A stretch of 64,000 bases of DNA from Amphritea opalescens (GTDB lineage: Bacteria > Pseudomonadota > Gammaproteobacteria > Pseudomonadales > Balneatricaceae). Below the pieces are notes generated by a model, which was not told the DNA's origin, did not search any database, and worked only from the letters and a program-made list of their open reading frames with translations. Where the stretch lies: the NCBI RefSeq assembly GCF_003957515.1, contig NZ_RQXW01000010.1, positions 62,001-126,000 of the forward strand, written 5' to 3'. Below, piece by piece: positions 29,460 to 39,166 of this stretch; the stretch's first letter is position 1; the number at the start of each line of letters is the position of its first letter. The position numbers and the translations under genes were made by a program.

Positions 29460-30145
29460 AAAAGTCTCAAATCCAGTAAGTGCCGCTGAGGATCGCGTCG
29501 GCTTTAAACATGCAGACAGAATAGCAGTGCTAAAGTTGCTTGTGCTAGCGGTTAATCTGCACGGGTTACAAAAGGGATCATTTTTTAACGGAGTGGCCCT
29601 ATTTTTCTATCTTGAAGTCACAATGCTTTCGAGGGCACGCTGTCGGCGTCTCAGTTTCTATTAGCGGAGCGACTTGTTAAGCCTAATGAATTGCATTGAT
29701 GGGTTGTAGAAAAGCCAGCACAAGCCTTCTCAGGAGGAGGTTTTTTGTGGGTGATGCGGATTTTTTCTGTGCTTTTTCTCTATGTGGATAGTCTTCTTAG
29801 GCTTGGCTCTTGAGTGCTACAAGTTGACTTCTAGGCAAGGTGGTTTAAATGACAGCGGCCTTGCTGCGAAATAAACGACGGTCGTGATAGATTTAATGGC
29901 CGGCTCACACTAATGGGGTTTAACCTCAGAGTGTCATAATGGAAACGTCGCGCTTTGTTAGTGTTAGTTGAAATAACGATGTTGGTTTTTTGTGAGCACC
30001 GTTATTATCGATGCTTGCCGTTAGCCTTTAGATCACTTAACAGGTGATCCCATTAGCGAAGCATGATGGTTTTTATATCGGTATAGATGCGAATCATTTT
30101 TGCAGCGCTCAGATCACAACAACCTATTAACGGAAATGTTTCAGC
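29460..30145. other. Gene-free stretch between zntB and the GDPD gene
   Basis: 686 bases without a supported protein gene. It contains an orphan plus-strand terminator (29722-29746), a CG-rich 7-bp inverted repeat (AATAACG 29972-29978, CGTTATT 30000-30006) and a GATCAC/GTGATC dyad (30031-30049) upstream of the phosphodiesterase. A 14-codon GTG frame at 29747 sits right after an AGGAGGAGG that is better explained as the terminator stem. Confidence 0.5.
29722..29746 (+). terminator. Orphan rho-independent terminator
   Basis: AAGCCTTC (29722-29729) pairs with GGAGGTTT (29736-29743), allowing two G/T pairs, followed by a T6 run ending at 29746. No plus-strand gene lies upstream (zntB reads leftwards), so a small RNA may end here. 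Confidence 0.5.
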
Positions 30146-30880
30146 ATGAATAGTTCAGCGGCACGGGTTATGGGACATCGAGGTGTTCCCAGTTTAGCGC
30201 CCGAAAATACCCTCGGTGGTTTTATCAAGGCGATTGAGCTGGGTGCTCGTTGGTTAGAATTAGATGTGACCCTGCTTGGTGATCTGACCCCTGTTGTGCA
30301 TCACGACAATAGCCTTGACCGTTGCAGTGATGGTTCGGGATTGCTTAGTCAATTAGCGCTCAAAGATTTAGATAATATTAATAATGCTGCCCTCTTTCCC
30401 GACTGGCCGTTTGAGCCTGTGCCCACCCTTAAAGATGTACTGGTGTTGCTCATGCAAAAGGGGGTGGGATTAAATCTCGAAATTAAACGGCATCAGTTTT
30501 CCTCAGCGCTGATCAGTCAGATCGTGGTTGATCAGCTGCTGCAACACTTCCTCTCTGATAAATTGGTGGTATCCAGTTTTGATGTGGAGGTACTTGCCGA
30601 GTGTTTGCGGTTAGCGCCTGAGATTCCTCGTGGGCTGATTTGTAGTCGCCTGCCCTCTGATTGGCAAAGCTTAGCGCTGGAGCTTGAGTTAACAAGCATT
30701 CATTGTGATGGTCGTTATTTGAATCAGGCCCAAACTCTGGCGATTAAAGATCAAGGCTATCGCCTCTTCTGTTGGACCATCAATGATGCACTGTTAGCCG
30801 ACAGATTATGGGGTTGGGGTATTGATGGTTTGATGACGGATTATGTTCAAGATTTCATTCATTACTATGATGATCAGTAA
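30146..30880 (+). CDS. Glycerophosphodiester phosphodiesterase
   Basis: 244 residues, a cytoplasmic GDPD of UgpQ type. It hydrolyses deacylated phospholipids to glycerol-3-phosphate and an alcohol. Visible motifs are GHRG (residues 10-13), ENT, ELDVTLLGDLTPVVHHDNSLDR with the catalytic His and metal ligands, and NLEIKRH. It ends with the ...CWTINDALLADRLWGWGIDGLMTDY region typical of the family. No signal peptide. Stands alone between gene-poor stretches. Confidence 0.92.
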   Translation: MNSSAARVMGHRGVPSLAPENTLGGFIKAIELGARWLELDVTLLGDLTPVVHHDNSLDRCSDGSGLLSQLALKDLDNINNAALFPDWPFEPVPTLKDVLVLLMQKGVGLNLEIKRHQFSSALISQIVVDQLLQHFLSDKLVVSSFDVEVLAECLRLAPEIPRGLICSRLPSDWQSLALELELTSIHCDGRYLNQAQTLAIKDQGYRLFCWTINDALLADRLWGWGIDGLMTDYVQDFIHYYDDQ

Positions 30881-31010
30881 GAGGCTTGCCGATGCCCAGT
30901 TAGCTCTCGTGAGCAACTAGGCTGTTCGTCAGGTAATGCTCGATCTAGGCTTTTTGCAGATGTGGCGGCGTAATCTTTAGGTTTGTTCAATCGGGAATGT
31001 CGTTTCCAGT

Positions 31011-31313
31011 CTATCCGGATCTCGTGTGTATCTTCTTGGCTGTGTCCATCAAACCATTCTTTATCAGCACGCCATGTATTTTTAAGGCAGTTTTCTTCAG
31101 TCGATTCAGGTCGCCGAAGTCGGGTTTATATCCCGAGTTAAGGGCTGTTTCCCTCTCTTCCAGTTCAGTATCTAGATAGTCTAGCAGTTTTTTTGAGCAC
31201 CCTGTGCAGGGGCCATTGCATAGATCTTTCATTGGAGTGTCGAAAGGAATAGCGGTACGGATGTCCGCTATTAGCTTTCTCATGGCGATGTCAGTGTCAG
31301 GTTTTTTAGTCAT
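31011..31313 (-). CDS. Small hypothetical protein with CxxxCxxC motif
   Basis: 100 residues from the ATG at 31313. A GTG five codons upstream lies inside the parS site and is less likely. It contains LCNGPCTGCSKKLLDYLDTEL, whose three cysteines could bind a metal, followed by a charged helix that may be a coiled coil, and ends in lysine-rich sequence. I do not recognise a family. It follows gmhB in the same direction and may be cotranscribed. Confidence 0.6.
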   Translation of the reverse strand: MTKKPDTDIAMRKLIADIRTAIPFDTPMKDLCNGPCTGCSKKLLDYLDTELEERETALNSGYKPDFGDLNRLKKTALKIHGVLIKNGLMDTAKKIHTRSG

Positions 31314-31320
31314 CAGTCTA

Positions 31321-31336
31321 TGTTCCACGTGAAACC
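31321..31336. other. parS-like centromere site 1
   Basis: TGTTCCACGTGAAACC matches the ParB-binding consensus TGTTTCACGTGAAACA at 14 of 16 positions. One half-site has the GTTCCAC form known from Pseudomonas parS and the other GTGAAAC. It lies between the gmhB stop and the next gene, about 18 kb from dnaA. Confidence 0.85.
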
Positions 31337-31337
31337 T

Positions 31338-31898
31338 TTAGTCTTCTGGTACGTTCTCCTCGTAGATGATATGTAGCGCAGCCGCTTTCAAATCATCGAC
31401 TATGATGGTGTTTTCCGGCAGTCCTCCCTTGGCGATTGTCCGCTCCCCTTTGCCTGTTCGTACCAAAATAGGCGGGCAGCCTGCAGCGACGGATGCTTCT
31501 AAATCTCGAAGGGAATCCCCCACGGTGAAAACATGGGCGGAATTGATGTCTGGATAGCAGCTCAATATATGCTGATAGAGCCCTGGCTTTGGCTTGCGGC
31601 AGTAGCAGTTATCTTCAGGTGCATGAGGGCAGAATTCGATTTTAACGATACGTCCGCCCTGCTCTTCAACCAGCTGTATCATTTTGTGGTGCATCTCATG
31701 AAGCGCGTCAATGTCGAAATAACCTCGGGCAAGGCCGGATTGATTCGTGGCTATGCAGACATCAAATCCTGCCTTGGTTAGGCGTGCGATCGCTTCAATA
31801 CTGCCGGGCAAAGGGCGCCATTCGTCAGCCGATTTAATGTACTCATCGGAGTCATAGTTAATGACGCCGTCCCGATCTAAAATAACTAATTTGAACAC
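31338..31898 (-). CDS. gmhB: D-glycero-beta-D-manno-heptose-1,7-bisphosphate 7-phosphatase
   Basis: 186 residues of the HAD superfamily. GmhB removes the C7 phosphate of heptose bisphosphate in the synthesis of ADP-heptose for the LPS inner core. The HAD nucleophile motif is LDRDGV (Asp8, Asp10). CPHAPEDNCYCRKPKPG carries the zinc-binding cysteines and histidine of this subfamily. GDSLRDLEA is HAD motif 4. It follows the glyS terminator in the same direction, so it has its own promoter in 31899-31937. Confidence 0.95.
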   Translation of the reverse strand: MFKLVILDRDGVINYDSDEYIKSADEWRPLPGSIEAIARLTKAGFDVCIATNQSGLARGYFDIDALHEMHHKMIQLVEEQGGRIVKIEFCPHAPEDNCYCRKPKPGLYQHILSCYPDINSAHVFTVGDSLRDLEASVAAGCPPILVRTGKGERTIAKGGLPENTIIVDDLKAAALHIIYEENVPED

Positions 31899-31939
31899 TT
31901 CGAAGAATCTCGCTGCAATCGATTAAAATTAAGATATAA

Positions 31940-31965
31940 AAAAGCCGGTTAAATAACCGGCTTTT
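31940..31965 (-). terminator. Rho-independent terminator after glyS
   Basis: AAAAGCCGGTT (31940-31950) and AACCGGCTTTT (31955-31965) form a perfect 11-bp stem with an AAAT loop. T-runs exist on both strands; it serves glyS, 27 bases downstream of its stop. Confidence 0.92.
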
Positions 31966-31991
31966 CTTGCTCTGCTAAACGCTATGACGTA

Positions 31992-34082
31992 TTAGCTGAG
32001 GGCTGAGATATCGGCGACACCTAGGAACAGGTTGCGCAGTTGTTTCAGCAAAGCTAGTCGGTTATTTCTTACCGCTTCATCATCCGCCATTACCATCACT
32101 TCGTCAAAGAACTTGTCGACGACAGGACGCAATTCTGCAAGCTGCTCGAGTACTTCTTTGAAGTTACCTTCTGCAAAGAGCGGTGCCAGCTGAACGGTTT
32201 TCTCGGCAACGGCTTTAGCCAGTGCTTTCTCCGCATCTTCCTGCAGAAGCGCTTCAGACACGCTGTCGGCAACAGTAGCATCCTGCTTGCTAAGGATGTT
32301 AGATACCCGTTTGTTGGCGGCTGCTAAGGCATCAGCTTCGCTCAGTGTGCGGAAGTGACTGACCGCTTGTACTCGCTGGTTAAACTCTAGCGGGCTGGTT
32401 GGGCGCAATGCGTGAACGGCTAGATAAGCTTCGATCGCAATGCCTTCATCGTCATACCATGCACGGAAACGTTCGAGCATGAAGTCAGTGATGCGGGTAA
32501 CGAGGCCGTCTTGTGCTGGAAGGTCTTGGTAGTTGTTGGCGGCTACTTGAATCAGATCTTCTAGATCTAGATTGAGTTGGCGTTCAACAATGATACGCAG
32601 CACACCTAAGGATGCGCGACGCAGTGCGAACGGATCTTTAGAACCGGTGGGTGGCTGGTTAATACCGAACAGTCCGGTCAGTGTGTCGAGACGATCGGCT
32701 AGTGCTACTGCGATACCCGGTTCACTTTGTGGCAGTTCGTCGCCAGAGAAGCGCGGCATATATTGTTCGTTTTGTGCCTGCGCAACACCTTGGTCTTCGT
32801 CATCGTTTAGGGCGTAATGGTAACCCATCAGTCCTTGCAGATCGGTAAACTCATAGACCATATCGGTCATTAGGTCGGTCTTTGCAAGCATCGCGGCGCG
32901 CTCTGCTTTCGCTTGATCCTGCCCTAATTTAGCGGCGATATGTTTAGCCAGTGTCGCAACGCGCACGGCCTTGTCATGGAGTGTGCCGAGGTCTTTCTGG
33001 AAGACGATAGACTTCAGGTCTTCGATGCGAGATTCAAGCGTGCGCTTCTTATCTGTTTCAAAGAAGAATGCCGCATCAGCCAAACGTGGTCGAATAACTT
33101 TCTCGTTGCCTGAAATAACTTGGGCTGGATCGGTCGATTCAATGTTGGCGATGGTGATGAAAAACGGCATTAACTGGCCGTTGTTATCGGTCAGGTGGAA
33201 GTACTTCTGATGCTCTTTCATGGAAGAGATCAAAGCTTCGGCGGGCACGTCTAGGAAGCGTTCGTCGAAGCGTCCTGTTAGTGCAACCGGCCATTCATTT
33301 AGAGCGGTTACTTCGTCTAGTAGCTCTTCATCGATCTGGGCGATGCCGTGAACCGATGCCCCTTCCGCTTCCACTTGAGCGCGAATCTTTTCGCGGCGCT
33401 CGTCAAAGTCTGCGATGACCATGCCGACGCTTTCTAGATTTTCTAGGTATTCGTTGGCTTGGTTGAGTTCAATGTCGTGGTTGTAATGGAAGCGATGACC
33501 GCGGGTGTTGCGCCCTGCTTTCAGGCCAAGGATCTCACACTCAATCACTTGATCGCCCATCAGCATGACGAGCCATTTAACCGGACGAACAAACTCAGTG
33601 CGTGATGCTCCCCAGCGCATGCGCTTAGGAATTGGCAGTTTGCTTAGCGCATGTTCGATAATAGCGGGCAGTTCGTTGGCAATAGCTTTGGCCGGTAGCG
33701 ATTGGCTAAAGCACATTTTTCCGTCGATCTCTTCTAGGTTTTCTACGTCAGTACCGCACTTACGTGCGAAGCCTTGTAGTGCCTTGGAAGGTGCGCCCTG
33801 CTCGTCAAAAGCGATGCGTGCCGGTGGCCCCTGCATTTGAAAAGTGCTGCTTGGGATCTCGTCAGCGAGGTTGTTGATCAGCAAAGCAAGGCGACGAGGT
33901 GCTGCGTATGAGTGGACCTTTGTATCGGTAAAGAGCGCTTCTGCTTGTTTGCCAAATAGCTCTTTAATGCCGGCGATCACTTCTTTTTCTAGGGCCGCTG
34001 AAAGTGTTTTCAGTGCCTTCGGAGGAAGCTCTTCGGTGCCAAGTTCGAATAGGAAGTCCTGACGGTTAACGGAATCAGTCAT
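31992..34082 (-). CDS. glyS: Glycyl-tRNA synthetase beta subunit
   Basis: 696 residues, close to the 689 of E. coli. With GlyQ it forms the alpha2beta2 enzyme that charges tRNA-Gly. The N-terminus [18 protein letters not shown] is the family signature, and the HD-like region ([29 protein letters not shown]) and the C-terminal anticodon-binding part ([13 protein letters not shown]) are present. Its start codon overlaps the glyQ stop by one base (TAATG), so the pair is translationally coupled. Confidence 0.98.
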   Translation of the reverse strand: MTDSVNRQDFLFELGTEELPPKALKTLSAALEKEVIAGIKELFGKQAEALFTDTKVHSYAAPRRLALLINNLADEIPSSTFQMQGPPARIAFDEQGAPSKALQGFARKCGTDVENLEEIDGKMCFSQSLPAKAIANELPAIIEHALSKLPIPKRMRWGASRTEFVRPVKWLVMLMGDQVIECEILGLKAGRNTRGHRFHYNHDIELNQANEYLENLESVGMVIADFDERREKIRAQVEAEGASVHGIAQIDEELLDEVTALNEWPVALTGRFDERFLDVPAEALISSMKEHQKYFHLTDNNGQLMPFFITIANIESTDPAQVISGNEKVIRPRLADAAFFFETDKKRTLESRIEDLKSIVFQKDLGTLHDKAVRVATLAKHIAAKLGQDQAKAERAAMLAKTDLMTDMVYEFTDLQGLMGYHYALNDDEDQGVAQAQNEQYMPRFSGDELPQSEPGIAVALADRLDTLTGLFGINQPPTGSKDPFALRRASLGVLRIIVERQLNLDLEDLIQVAANNYQDLPAQDGLVTRITDFMLERFRAWYDDEGIAIEAYLAVHALRPTSPLEFNQRVQAVSHFRTLSEADALAAANKRVSNILSKQDATVADSVSEALLQEDAEKALAKAVAEKTVQLAPLFAEGNFKEVLEQLAELRPVVDKFFDEVMVMADDEAVRNNRLALLKQLRNLFLGVADISALS

Positions 34083-35056
34083 TACTTGCTCTCCTCTTCA
34101 CAGGCGGCTAATACTTCGTTGCGGATGCTTTCTGCGGCGAGTGGGAAGCCTAGGCCTTTACGGGTATTGAAATAGGCGTGGGCGACACCGCGGGCTAGTG
34201 TACGAACGCGTAAGATGTAGCGCTGACGTTCCGTCACTGAGATAGCGTGGCGTGCATCCAATAAGTTAAATGTATGAGAAGCTTTCAGTACCTGCTCATA
34301 GGCAGGCAATGGCAGTGGTGTGTCCAGTGCTAGCAACTTATTACACTCTGCTTCGTGGTGATCAAAGTTTTTGAATAACTGAGGCACGTCGGCATGTTCG
34401 AAGTTGTAAGTGGATTGTTCAACTTCGTTCTGGTGGAATACATCGCCATAGGTGACTGGACTGCCGTCTGGGTTGTATGACCAAACGAGGTCATAAACGC
34501 TTTCGACATCCTGCAAGTACATCGCAATTCGCTCAAGACCATAGGTGATCTCGCCAGTCACTGGGTAGCATTCAATACCACCCGCTTGCTGGAAATAGGT
34601 GAACTGTGTCACTTCCATGCCGTTCAGCCAAACTTCCCAGCCCAGACCCCAAGCACCTAACGTAGGTGATTCCCAGTTGTCTTCGACAAAGCGCACGTCA
34701 TGGACGTTTAGATCTAGCCCCATACGCTCTAACGAACCAAGATAAAGCTCTTGGAGATTGTCTGGCGACGGCTTCATGACTACTTGGAATTGATAGTAGT
34801 GTTGAAGGCGGTTTGGGTTTTCGCCGTAGCGGCCATCGGTTGGACGGCGGCTAGGTTGCACGTATGCGGAGTTCCAAGTTTCAGGACCGATAGCGCGCAG
34901 AAAAGTTGATGGATGGAAGGTGCCTGCGCCAACTTCCATATCCAGTGGTTGCACTATTACACAGCCCTGCTCTGACCAATACTCTTGCAGTGCCAGGATC
35001 AGCCCTTGAAAGGTGCTTGCATCCGGTCTCGCTTTATCTGTCACTGAGATCACCAT
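34082..35056 (-). CDS. glyQ: Glycyl-tRNA synthetase alpha subunit
   Basis: 324 residues from the ATG at 35056 ([11 protein letters not shown]). The open frame continues 43 codons further upstream, but that part lacks conservation and crosses the likely promoter. Conserved segments are [31 protein letters not shown] and [19 protein letters not shown]. GlyQ carries the catalytic class II aminoacylation site. The N-terminus is about ten residues longer than in E. coli. Confidence 0.97.
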   Translation of the reverse strand: MVISVTDKARPDASTFQGLILALQEYWSEQGCVIVQPLDMEVGAGTFHPSTFLRAIGPETWNSAYVQPSRRPTDGRYGENPNRLQHYYQFQVVMKPSPDNLQELYLGSLERMGLDLNVHDVRFVEDNWESPTLGAWGLGWEVWLNGMEVTQFTYFQQAGGIECYPVTGEITYGLERIAMYLQDVESVYDLVWSYNPDGSPVTYGDVFHQNEVEQSTYNFEHADVPQLFKNFDHHEAECNKLLALDTPLPLPAYEQVLKASHTFNLLDARHAISVTERQRYILRVRTLARGVAHAYFNTRKGLGFPLAAESIRNEVLAACEEESK

Positions 35057-35329
35057 TATGAATCTGTTTGTACAAAAATAGAGCGAAATTATACACGAAA
35101 TAGCGGGGGTAAGAGTGGTCACATGCGAGAATGCGCTGGTTTTTCTGCTGAAGAATGTGGCTAAGTTCTTTTTATATATAGTCACGGCTTAGCTGGGTGA
35201 TTGTTTTACGGTTTCTTGGTTTGACGTTTGCGCGAGTTAGTCTTTTACTTGTTGGTCATTATATAATCCGTCCACTACTTCTGATGCTACTTCAGGCGTT
35301 TCTTTAAATCTGTCATCTTGATGTAAAAG

Positions 35330-35345
35330 GGTTCCACGTGAAACA
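35330..35345. other. parS-like centromere site 2, overlapping a start codon
   Basis: GGTTCCACGTGAAACA matches TGTTTCACGTGAAACA at 14 of 16 positions and shares the core GTTCCACGTGAAAC with site 1. The central CACGTG contains the GTG start (35338-35340) of the acyltransferase gene. Confidence 0.85.
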
Positions 35346-36222
35346 TTTTAAAGGCTGGCTCTCCGTTGGAGTGTTGTATCTGCTTGCTGCTCTCCCCCTC
35401 TCGCTTGCGCAAAAACTGGGTGAGTGGGTAGGTTTACGTATCTATAGAAAGAAAGGTAAGAGCTATCAAATCACCCAGAAAAATATCGATTTTTGCTTTC
35501 CTGAATTAGATGTCGCCGCTAAAGATGCGTTAGTTAAAAAGAGCCTGGTGGAAACCGGTAAGCTTGCAGGTGAGATGGGAGTGTCTTGGATCTGGAGTCC
35601 TGGCCGTGTAGCGAAAAAAATTCGCAAGGTACATAGCGAAGAGGTGATGGCTGAGGGCTTAGCCAAAGGGAAAGGTGTTATTTTGATTGCGCCCCATCTA
35701 GGTAACTGGGAAGTGCTAGGGCTTTATCTGAGTGTTCATTACAGCATTACCTCAATGTATCGACCACCGAAGCTTGAGCAAATGGATCGGCTGATCAAGA
35801 AGAAGCGTGCTCGCATGGGATCGAAAATGGCACCGGCCAACGTGAAAGGTGTGCGGATGTCGATGAAGGCGTTAAAGGCTGGGGAGGTGTTGGGTATGTT
35901 GCCCGATCAAGAAGCCGATGAGGGTAGCGGTGTTTTCGCCCCCTTCTTCGGTCAAGAGGCTTATTCGATGAAGCTGTTACCGCAACTCGCAGCCCAAACA
36001 GGCGCAGTGGTTGTATCGGCTTACGCTAAACGGTTGCCGGGCGGTCAGGGGTTTGAAATCTTTTTCGATCGTGTGTCCGCGGAGGTTAATGAGAAAGATC
36101 TGCTGTTGTCGGCGACGGCGATGAACGCGGCGGTTGAGGCTTGTGTTCGAGAGGTTCCTGAACAGTACCAGTGGGAATACAAGCGCTTTCAACACCGGCC
36201 TGATGGCACAAGGCTGTATTAA
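35338..36222 (+). CDS. Lipid A lauroyl/myristoyl acyltransferase family (LpxL/HtrB-like)
   Basis: 294 residues of the LpxL/LpxM (HtrB/MsbB) family, which adds secondary acyl chains to lipid A at the inner membrane. An N-terminal hydrophobic anchor (WLSVGVLYLLAALPLSLA) precedes the catalytic HX4E motif APHLGNWE (His120, Glu125). The conserved ...LPDQEADEGSGVFAPFFG region follows. The GTG start lies within a parS site, with AAGGG six bases upstream. Which acyl position it serves is not certain. Position after glyQ matches the origin region of Pseudomonas. Confidence 0.9.
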   Translation: MKHFKGWLSVGVLYLLAALPLSLAQKLGEWVGLRIYRKKGKSYQITQKNIDFCFPELDVAAKDALVKKSLVETGKLAGEMGVSWIWSPGRVAKKIRKVHSEEVMAEGLAKGKGVILIAPHLGNWEVLGLYLSVHYSITSMYRPPKLEQMDRLIKKKRARMGSKMAPANVKGVRMSMKALKAGEVLGMLPDQEADEGSGVFAPFFGQEAYSMKLLPQLAAQTGAVVVSAYAKRLPGGQGFEIFFDRVSAEVNEKDLLLSATAMNAAVEACVREVPEQYQWEYKRFQHRPDGTRLY

Positions 36223-36230
36223 TCGAACGT

Positions 36231-36261
36231 AAAAAAGGGGCTCATTCAGGGCCCCTTTTTT
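36231..36261. terminator. Bidirectional rho-independent terminator
   Basis: AAAAAAGGGGC (36231-36241) and GCCCCTTTTTT (36251-36261) form a perfect 11-bp stem with a 9-base loop. It ends the acyltransferase transcript and the convergent trk transcript. Confidence 0.95.
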
Positions 36262-36287
36262 ATTGCCGTGATGGTGGCTCTTGGTGG

Positions 36288-37736
36288 TTAGCGTTTCCAG
36301 AACGAAGGCGTAAACAGAACCAGTAGCGTAAACACTTCTAATCGGCCTAGCAGCATGGCGAAGGTTAATACCCATTTAGCGGGTTCATTCAGGTCGCCAT
36401 AATGGGTTTCGACCTCGCCTAAGCCTGGGCCTAGGTTGTTGAGGGTGGCGCCTACCGCAGACCATGCTGTGACTTGATCGAGTCCTGTGCCGAGCAGAAT
36501 AATCAGCATCACCAAGAAGACGATTAAGTACACCGAAAAGAACCCCCAAACCGCTTCGAGGATGCGATCGGGAATAGGGTCTTTGCCTAGCTTAACCGGT
36601 ATCACCGCGTTGGGGTGGATCAGCCGTTTTATCTCACGCTGCCCCTGTTTCAGAATAAGTAAAACGCGGATCACTTTCATGCCGCCGCCGGTCGAGGCCG
36701 CACAGCCGCCGACAAAGGCTGCCATAAAGAGTAAGAAGGGCAACATGACTGGCCACTTGGCAAAGTCAGCGGTGGCGAAGCCGGTGGTGGTGGCAATTGA
36801 GACAACTTCAAAAATAGCTTTGCGAATTGATTCGGCGGGCGGATATGTTTCGGTTGTCATTAACACGACGGATGATAGGCAGGTAATGCTGAACAGTATC
36901 GTTAGGTAGAACTTGAACTCCGGATCTTTCAGGTAGTGTGTAATGCTGCGCTGACGCCAAGCAAAGAAATGTAGGCCAAAATTCACCGCCGACATCACCA
37001 TAAAAAAGGTACAGATCGCTTCGATCAATGGGCTATCAAAGTAGCCGATGCTGGCATCATGGGTCGAGAATCCGCCGATCGCCACCGTCGAGAAGCTATG
37101 GCTGATGGCATCAAATAGAGTCATGCCGGCCAACCAATAGCCCAGGGCGCAGGCGACCGTCAGTGATAGATAAATATACCAGAGTGCTTTGGCGGTCTCA
37201 GTGATGCGAGGGGTGAGCTTGCGGTCTTTAACGGGGCCTGGTGTCTCGGCGCGGTATAGCTGCATACCGCCGATGCCGAGCATTGGCAGAATGGCCACGG
37301 CTAAAACGATGATCCCCATCCCGCCAAGCCACTGTAGTTGTTGGCGATAAAAAAGGATCGATTTTGGTAGATCATCAATGCCGGTCATGACGGTGGCACC
37401 GGTGGTGGTTAGCCCCGAGAGTGATTCAAATACCGAATCGACCACCGATAAACCTGGGTCGTGGGAGAGCATAAAGGGGATCGCCCCGAAAAGCCCTAGC
37501 ACCACCCAAAACAGCACTGTGATGAGGAAGCCGTCGCGGGTTCGTAGGTCATCTCTGGCTCGATAGACGGGAGCCCAGATAACGAATCCGGTTAGCAGTG
37601 TAATGACGAAGGCGGAAATAAAGGCCGAGTGGGAGCCGTCCTGATAACCGTAGGAGATCGCGAGTGGCGGCAACATGGTGAAGCTGAATATCATCAGCAG
37701 CAAGCCGAGGATGCGGAGGATTACCCTGTAATGCAT
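36288..37736 (-). CDS. trkH: Trk potassium uptake protein TrkH
   Basis: 482 residues with about ten membrane helices and four P-loop repeats. TrkH is the membrane channel of the Trk potassium system, gated by TrkA. The selectivity-filter regions are seen in SGLTTTGATV, FSTVAIGGFSTHD, TTTGFATADF and NNLGPGLGEV. It begins 13 bases after trkA and is cotranscribed with it. The C-terminus GRLEVFTLLVLFTPSFWKR is classical. Confidence 0.97.
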   Translation of the reverse strand: MHYRVILRILGLLLMIFSFTMLPPLAISYGYQDGSHSAFISAFVITLLTGFVIWAPVYRARDDLRTRDGFLITVLFWVVLGLFGAIPFMLSHDPGLSVVDSVFESLSGLTTTGATVMTGIDDLPKSILFYRQQLQWLGGMGIIVLAVAILPMLGIGGMQLYRAETPGPVKDRKLTPRITETAKALWYIYLSLTVACALGYWLAGMTLFDAISHSFSTVAIGGFSTHDASIGYFDSPLIEAICTFFMVMSAVNFGLHFFAWRQRSITHYLKDPEFKFYLTILFSITCLSSVVLMTTETYPPAESIRKAIFEVVSIATTTGFATADFAKWPVMLPFLLFMAAFVGGCAASTGGGMKVIRVLLILKQGQREIKRLIHPNAVIPVKLGKDPIPDRILEAVWGFFSVYLIVFLVMLIILLGTGLDQVTAWSAVGATLNNLGPGLGEVETHYGDLNEPAKWVLTFAMLLGRLEVFTLLVLFTPSFWKR

Positions 37737-37748
37737 GACTATCTCCGA

Positions 37749-39125
37749 TCAGAAGAAACCGAGGCCAACCTGAAACAGGCGCTCGACTTCGCTGATCTTA
37801 CGTTTATCAACCAGGAATAGAATTACATGATCACCATTCTCGACAATAATATTATCGTGGGCGATGAGGAATTCGTCGTTACGAACGATGGCGCCGATGG
37901 TGGTTCCTGTCGGTAGAGCGATATCTTCGATCGCTTTGCCCACTACTTTTGACGTCTTTTTATCCCCGTGCGCGACGGCTTCTAATGCTTCCGCAGCGCC
38001 TCGTCGCAGTGAGTGGACAGCAGCCATATCACCTCGACGCACGTGGGTCAGCAGACTGCCGATGGTGGTTTGCTGTGGAGAGATCGCAATATCGATCACT
38101 CCCCCCTGCACGAGATCGACATAGGCTGGGTTGTTAATCAGCGTCATGACCGTTCGAGCACCGAGCCGTTTAGCCAGCATTGAGGCCATGATATTGGCTT
38201 CATCATCATTGGTCAGGGCGCAGAAAACATCGGTGTCTTCGATATTTTCTTCTAGCAATAGTTCTTTATCCGATGCGCTGCCCTGCAACACAATGGTGTT
38301 ATCCAGTCGTTTCGCTAGGCTGTTGCAGCGGCGGATATCCCGCTCAATAATTTTAACCTGATACTTATCTTCAATGTTTTGCGCCAGCCGTGCGCCAATG
38401 TTACCGCCGCCGGCAATGATAATGCGTTTGTAGGGGCGGTCGATACGGCGCAGTTCACTCATCACCGAGCGAATATCTTTTTTCGCGGCGATAAAGAAAA
38501 CCTCATCATCGGCTTCGATAACGGTTTCGCCTTTCGGAATGATCGGTCTGTCCTTGCGGAAGATGGCGGCAACTCGGGTCTGAACCGCTGGCATATGGGA
38601 GCGCAGATAAGATATTTCTCGGCCAACCAGCGGACCGCCGTAATAAGCCTTAACGGCCACTAACTGAGCGATACCGTCGGTGAAATCGAGCACCTGGAGT
38701 GCGCCGGGGTGTTCTATTAGGCGGCGTACATGTTTGGTGACCAGTTCTTCTGGGCTGATCAAAACATCGATAGGGATCGATTTATCGGTGAAGATCGCTT
38801 TGTTCTTGAGGAGATAATCATGCTCTCGCACACGGGCGATCTTCGTGGGGGTGTTGTAGAGCGTTTGTGCTATCTGGCAGGCGATCATATTGACTTCGTC
38901 ACTATTGGTCACTGCGATGAGCATATCGGCATCTCGCGCACCAGCCTGCTCGAGAATAGAAGGATGAGAGGCTTTGCCTTCAACAGTACGGATGTCTAAG
39001 CGGTCCTGAAGCTCTCTTAACCGACTAAAGTCAGTATCAACAATGGTAATGTCGTTAGCTTCACTGGCAAGGTTTTCGGCCAATGTGCCGCCCACCTGCC
39101 CTGCTCCAAGAATAATAATTTTCAT
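37749..39125 (-). CDS. trkA: Trk potassium uptake regulatory protein TrkA
   Basis: 458 residues. TrkA is a peripheral membrane protein that binds NAD(H)/nucleotide and gates TrkH. Two tandem RCK units are visible, each with a Rossmann motif: [13 protein letters not shown] (residues about 7-19) and [15 protein letters not shown] (about 238-252). Each is followed by a TrkA_C domain. It lies in the def-fmt-rsmB-trkA-trkH order seen in Pseudomonas-type genomes. Confidence 0.98.
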   Translation of the reverse strand: MKIIILGAGQVGGTLAENLASEANDITIVDTDFSRLRELQDRLDIRTVEGKASHPSILEQAGARDADMLIAVTNSDEVNMIACQIAQTLYNTPTKIARVREHDYLLKNKAIFTDKSIPIDVLISPEELVTKHVRRLIEHPGALQVLDFTDGIAQLVAVKAYYGGPLVGREISYLRSHMPAVQTRVAAIFRKDRPIIPKGETVIEADDEVFFIAAKKDIRSVMSELRRIDRPYKRIIIAGGGNIGARLAQNIEDKYQVKIIERDIRRCNSLAKRLDNTIVLQGSASDKELLLEENIEDTDVFCALTNDDEANIMASMLAKRLGARTVMTLINNPAYVDLVQGGVIDIAISPQQTTIGSLLTHVRRGDMAAVHSLRRGAAEALEAVAHGDKKTSKVVGKAIEDIALPTGTTIGAIVRNDEFLIAHDNIIVENGDHVILFLVDKRKISEVERLFQVGLGFF

Positions 39126-39166
39126 ATATTAATAACTCTCCGATCAGTTGGCGGGGATCGCCTGCC

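Noticed and set aside
29747-29791. 14-codon frame after AGGAGGAGG, resembling a leader peptide
   Set aside because: The AGGAGGAGG is better explained as the right arm of a terminator stem followed by T6.
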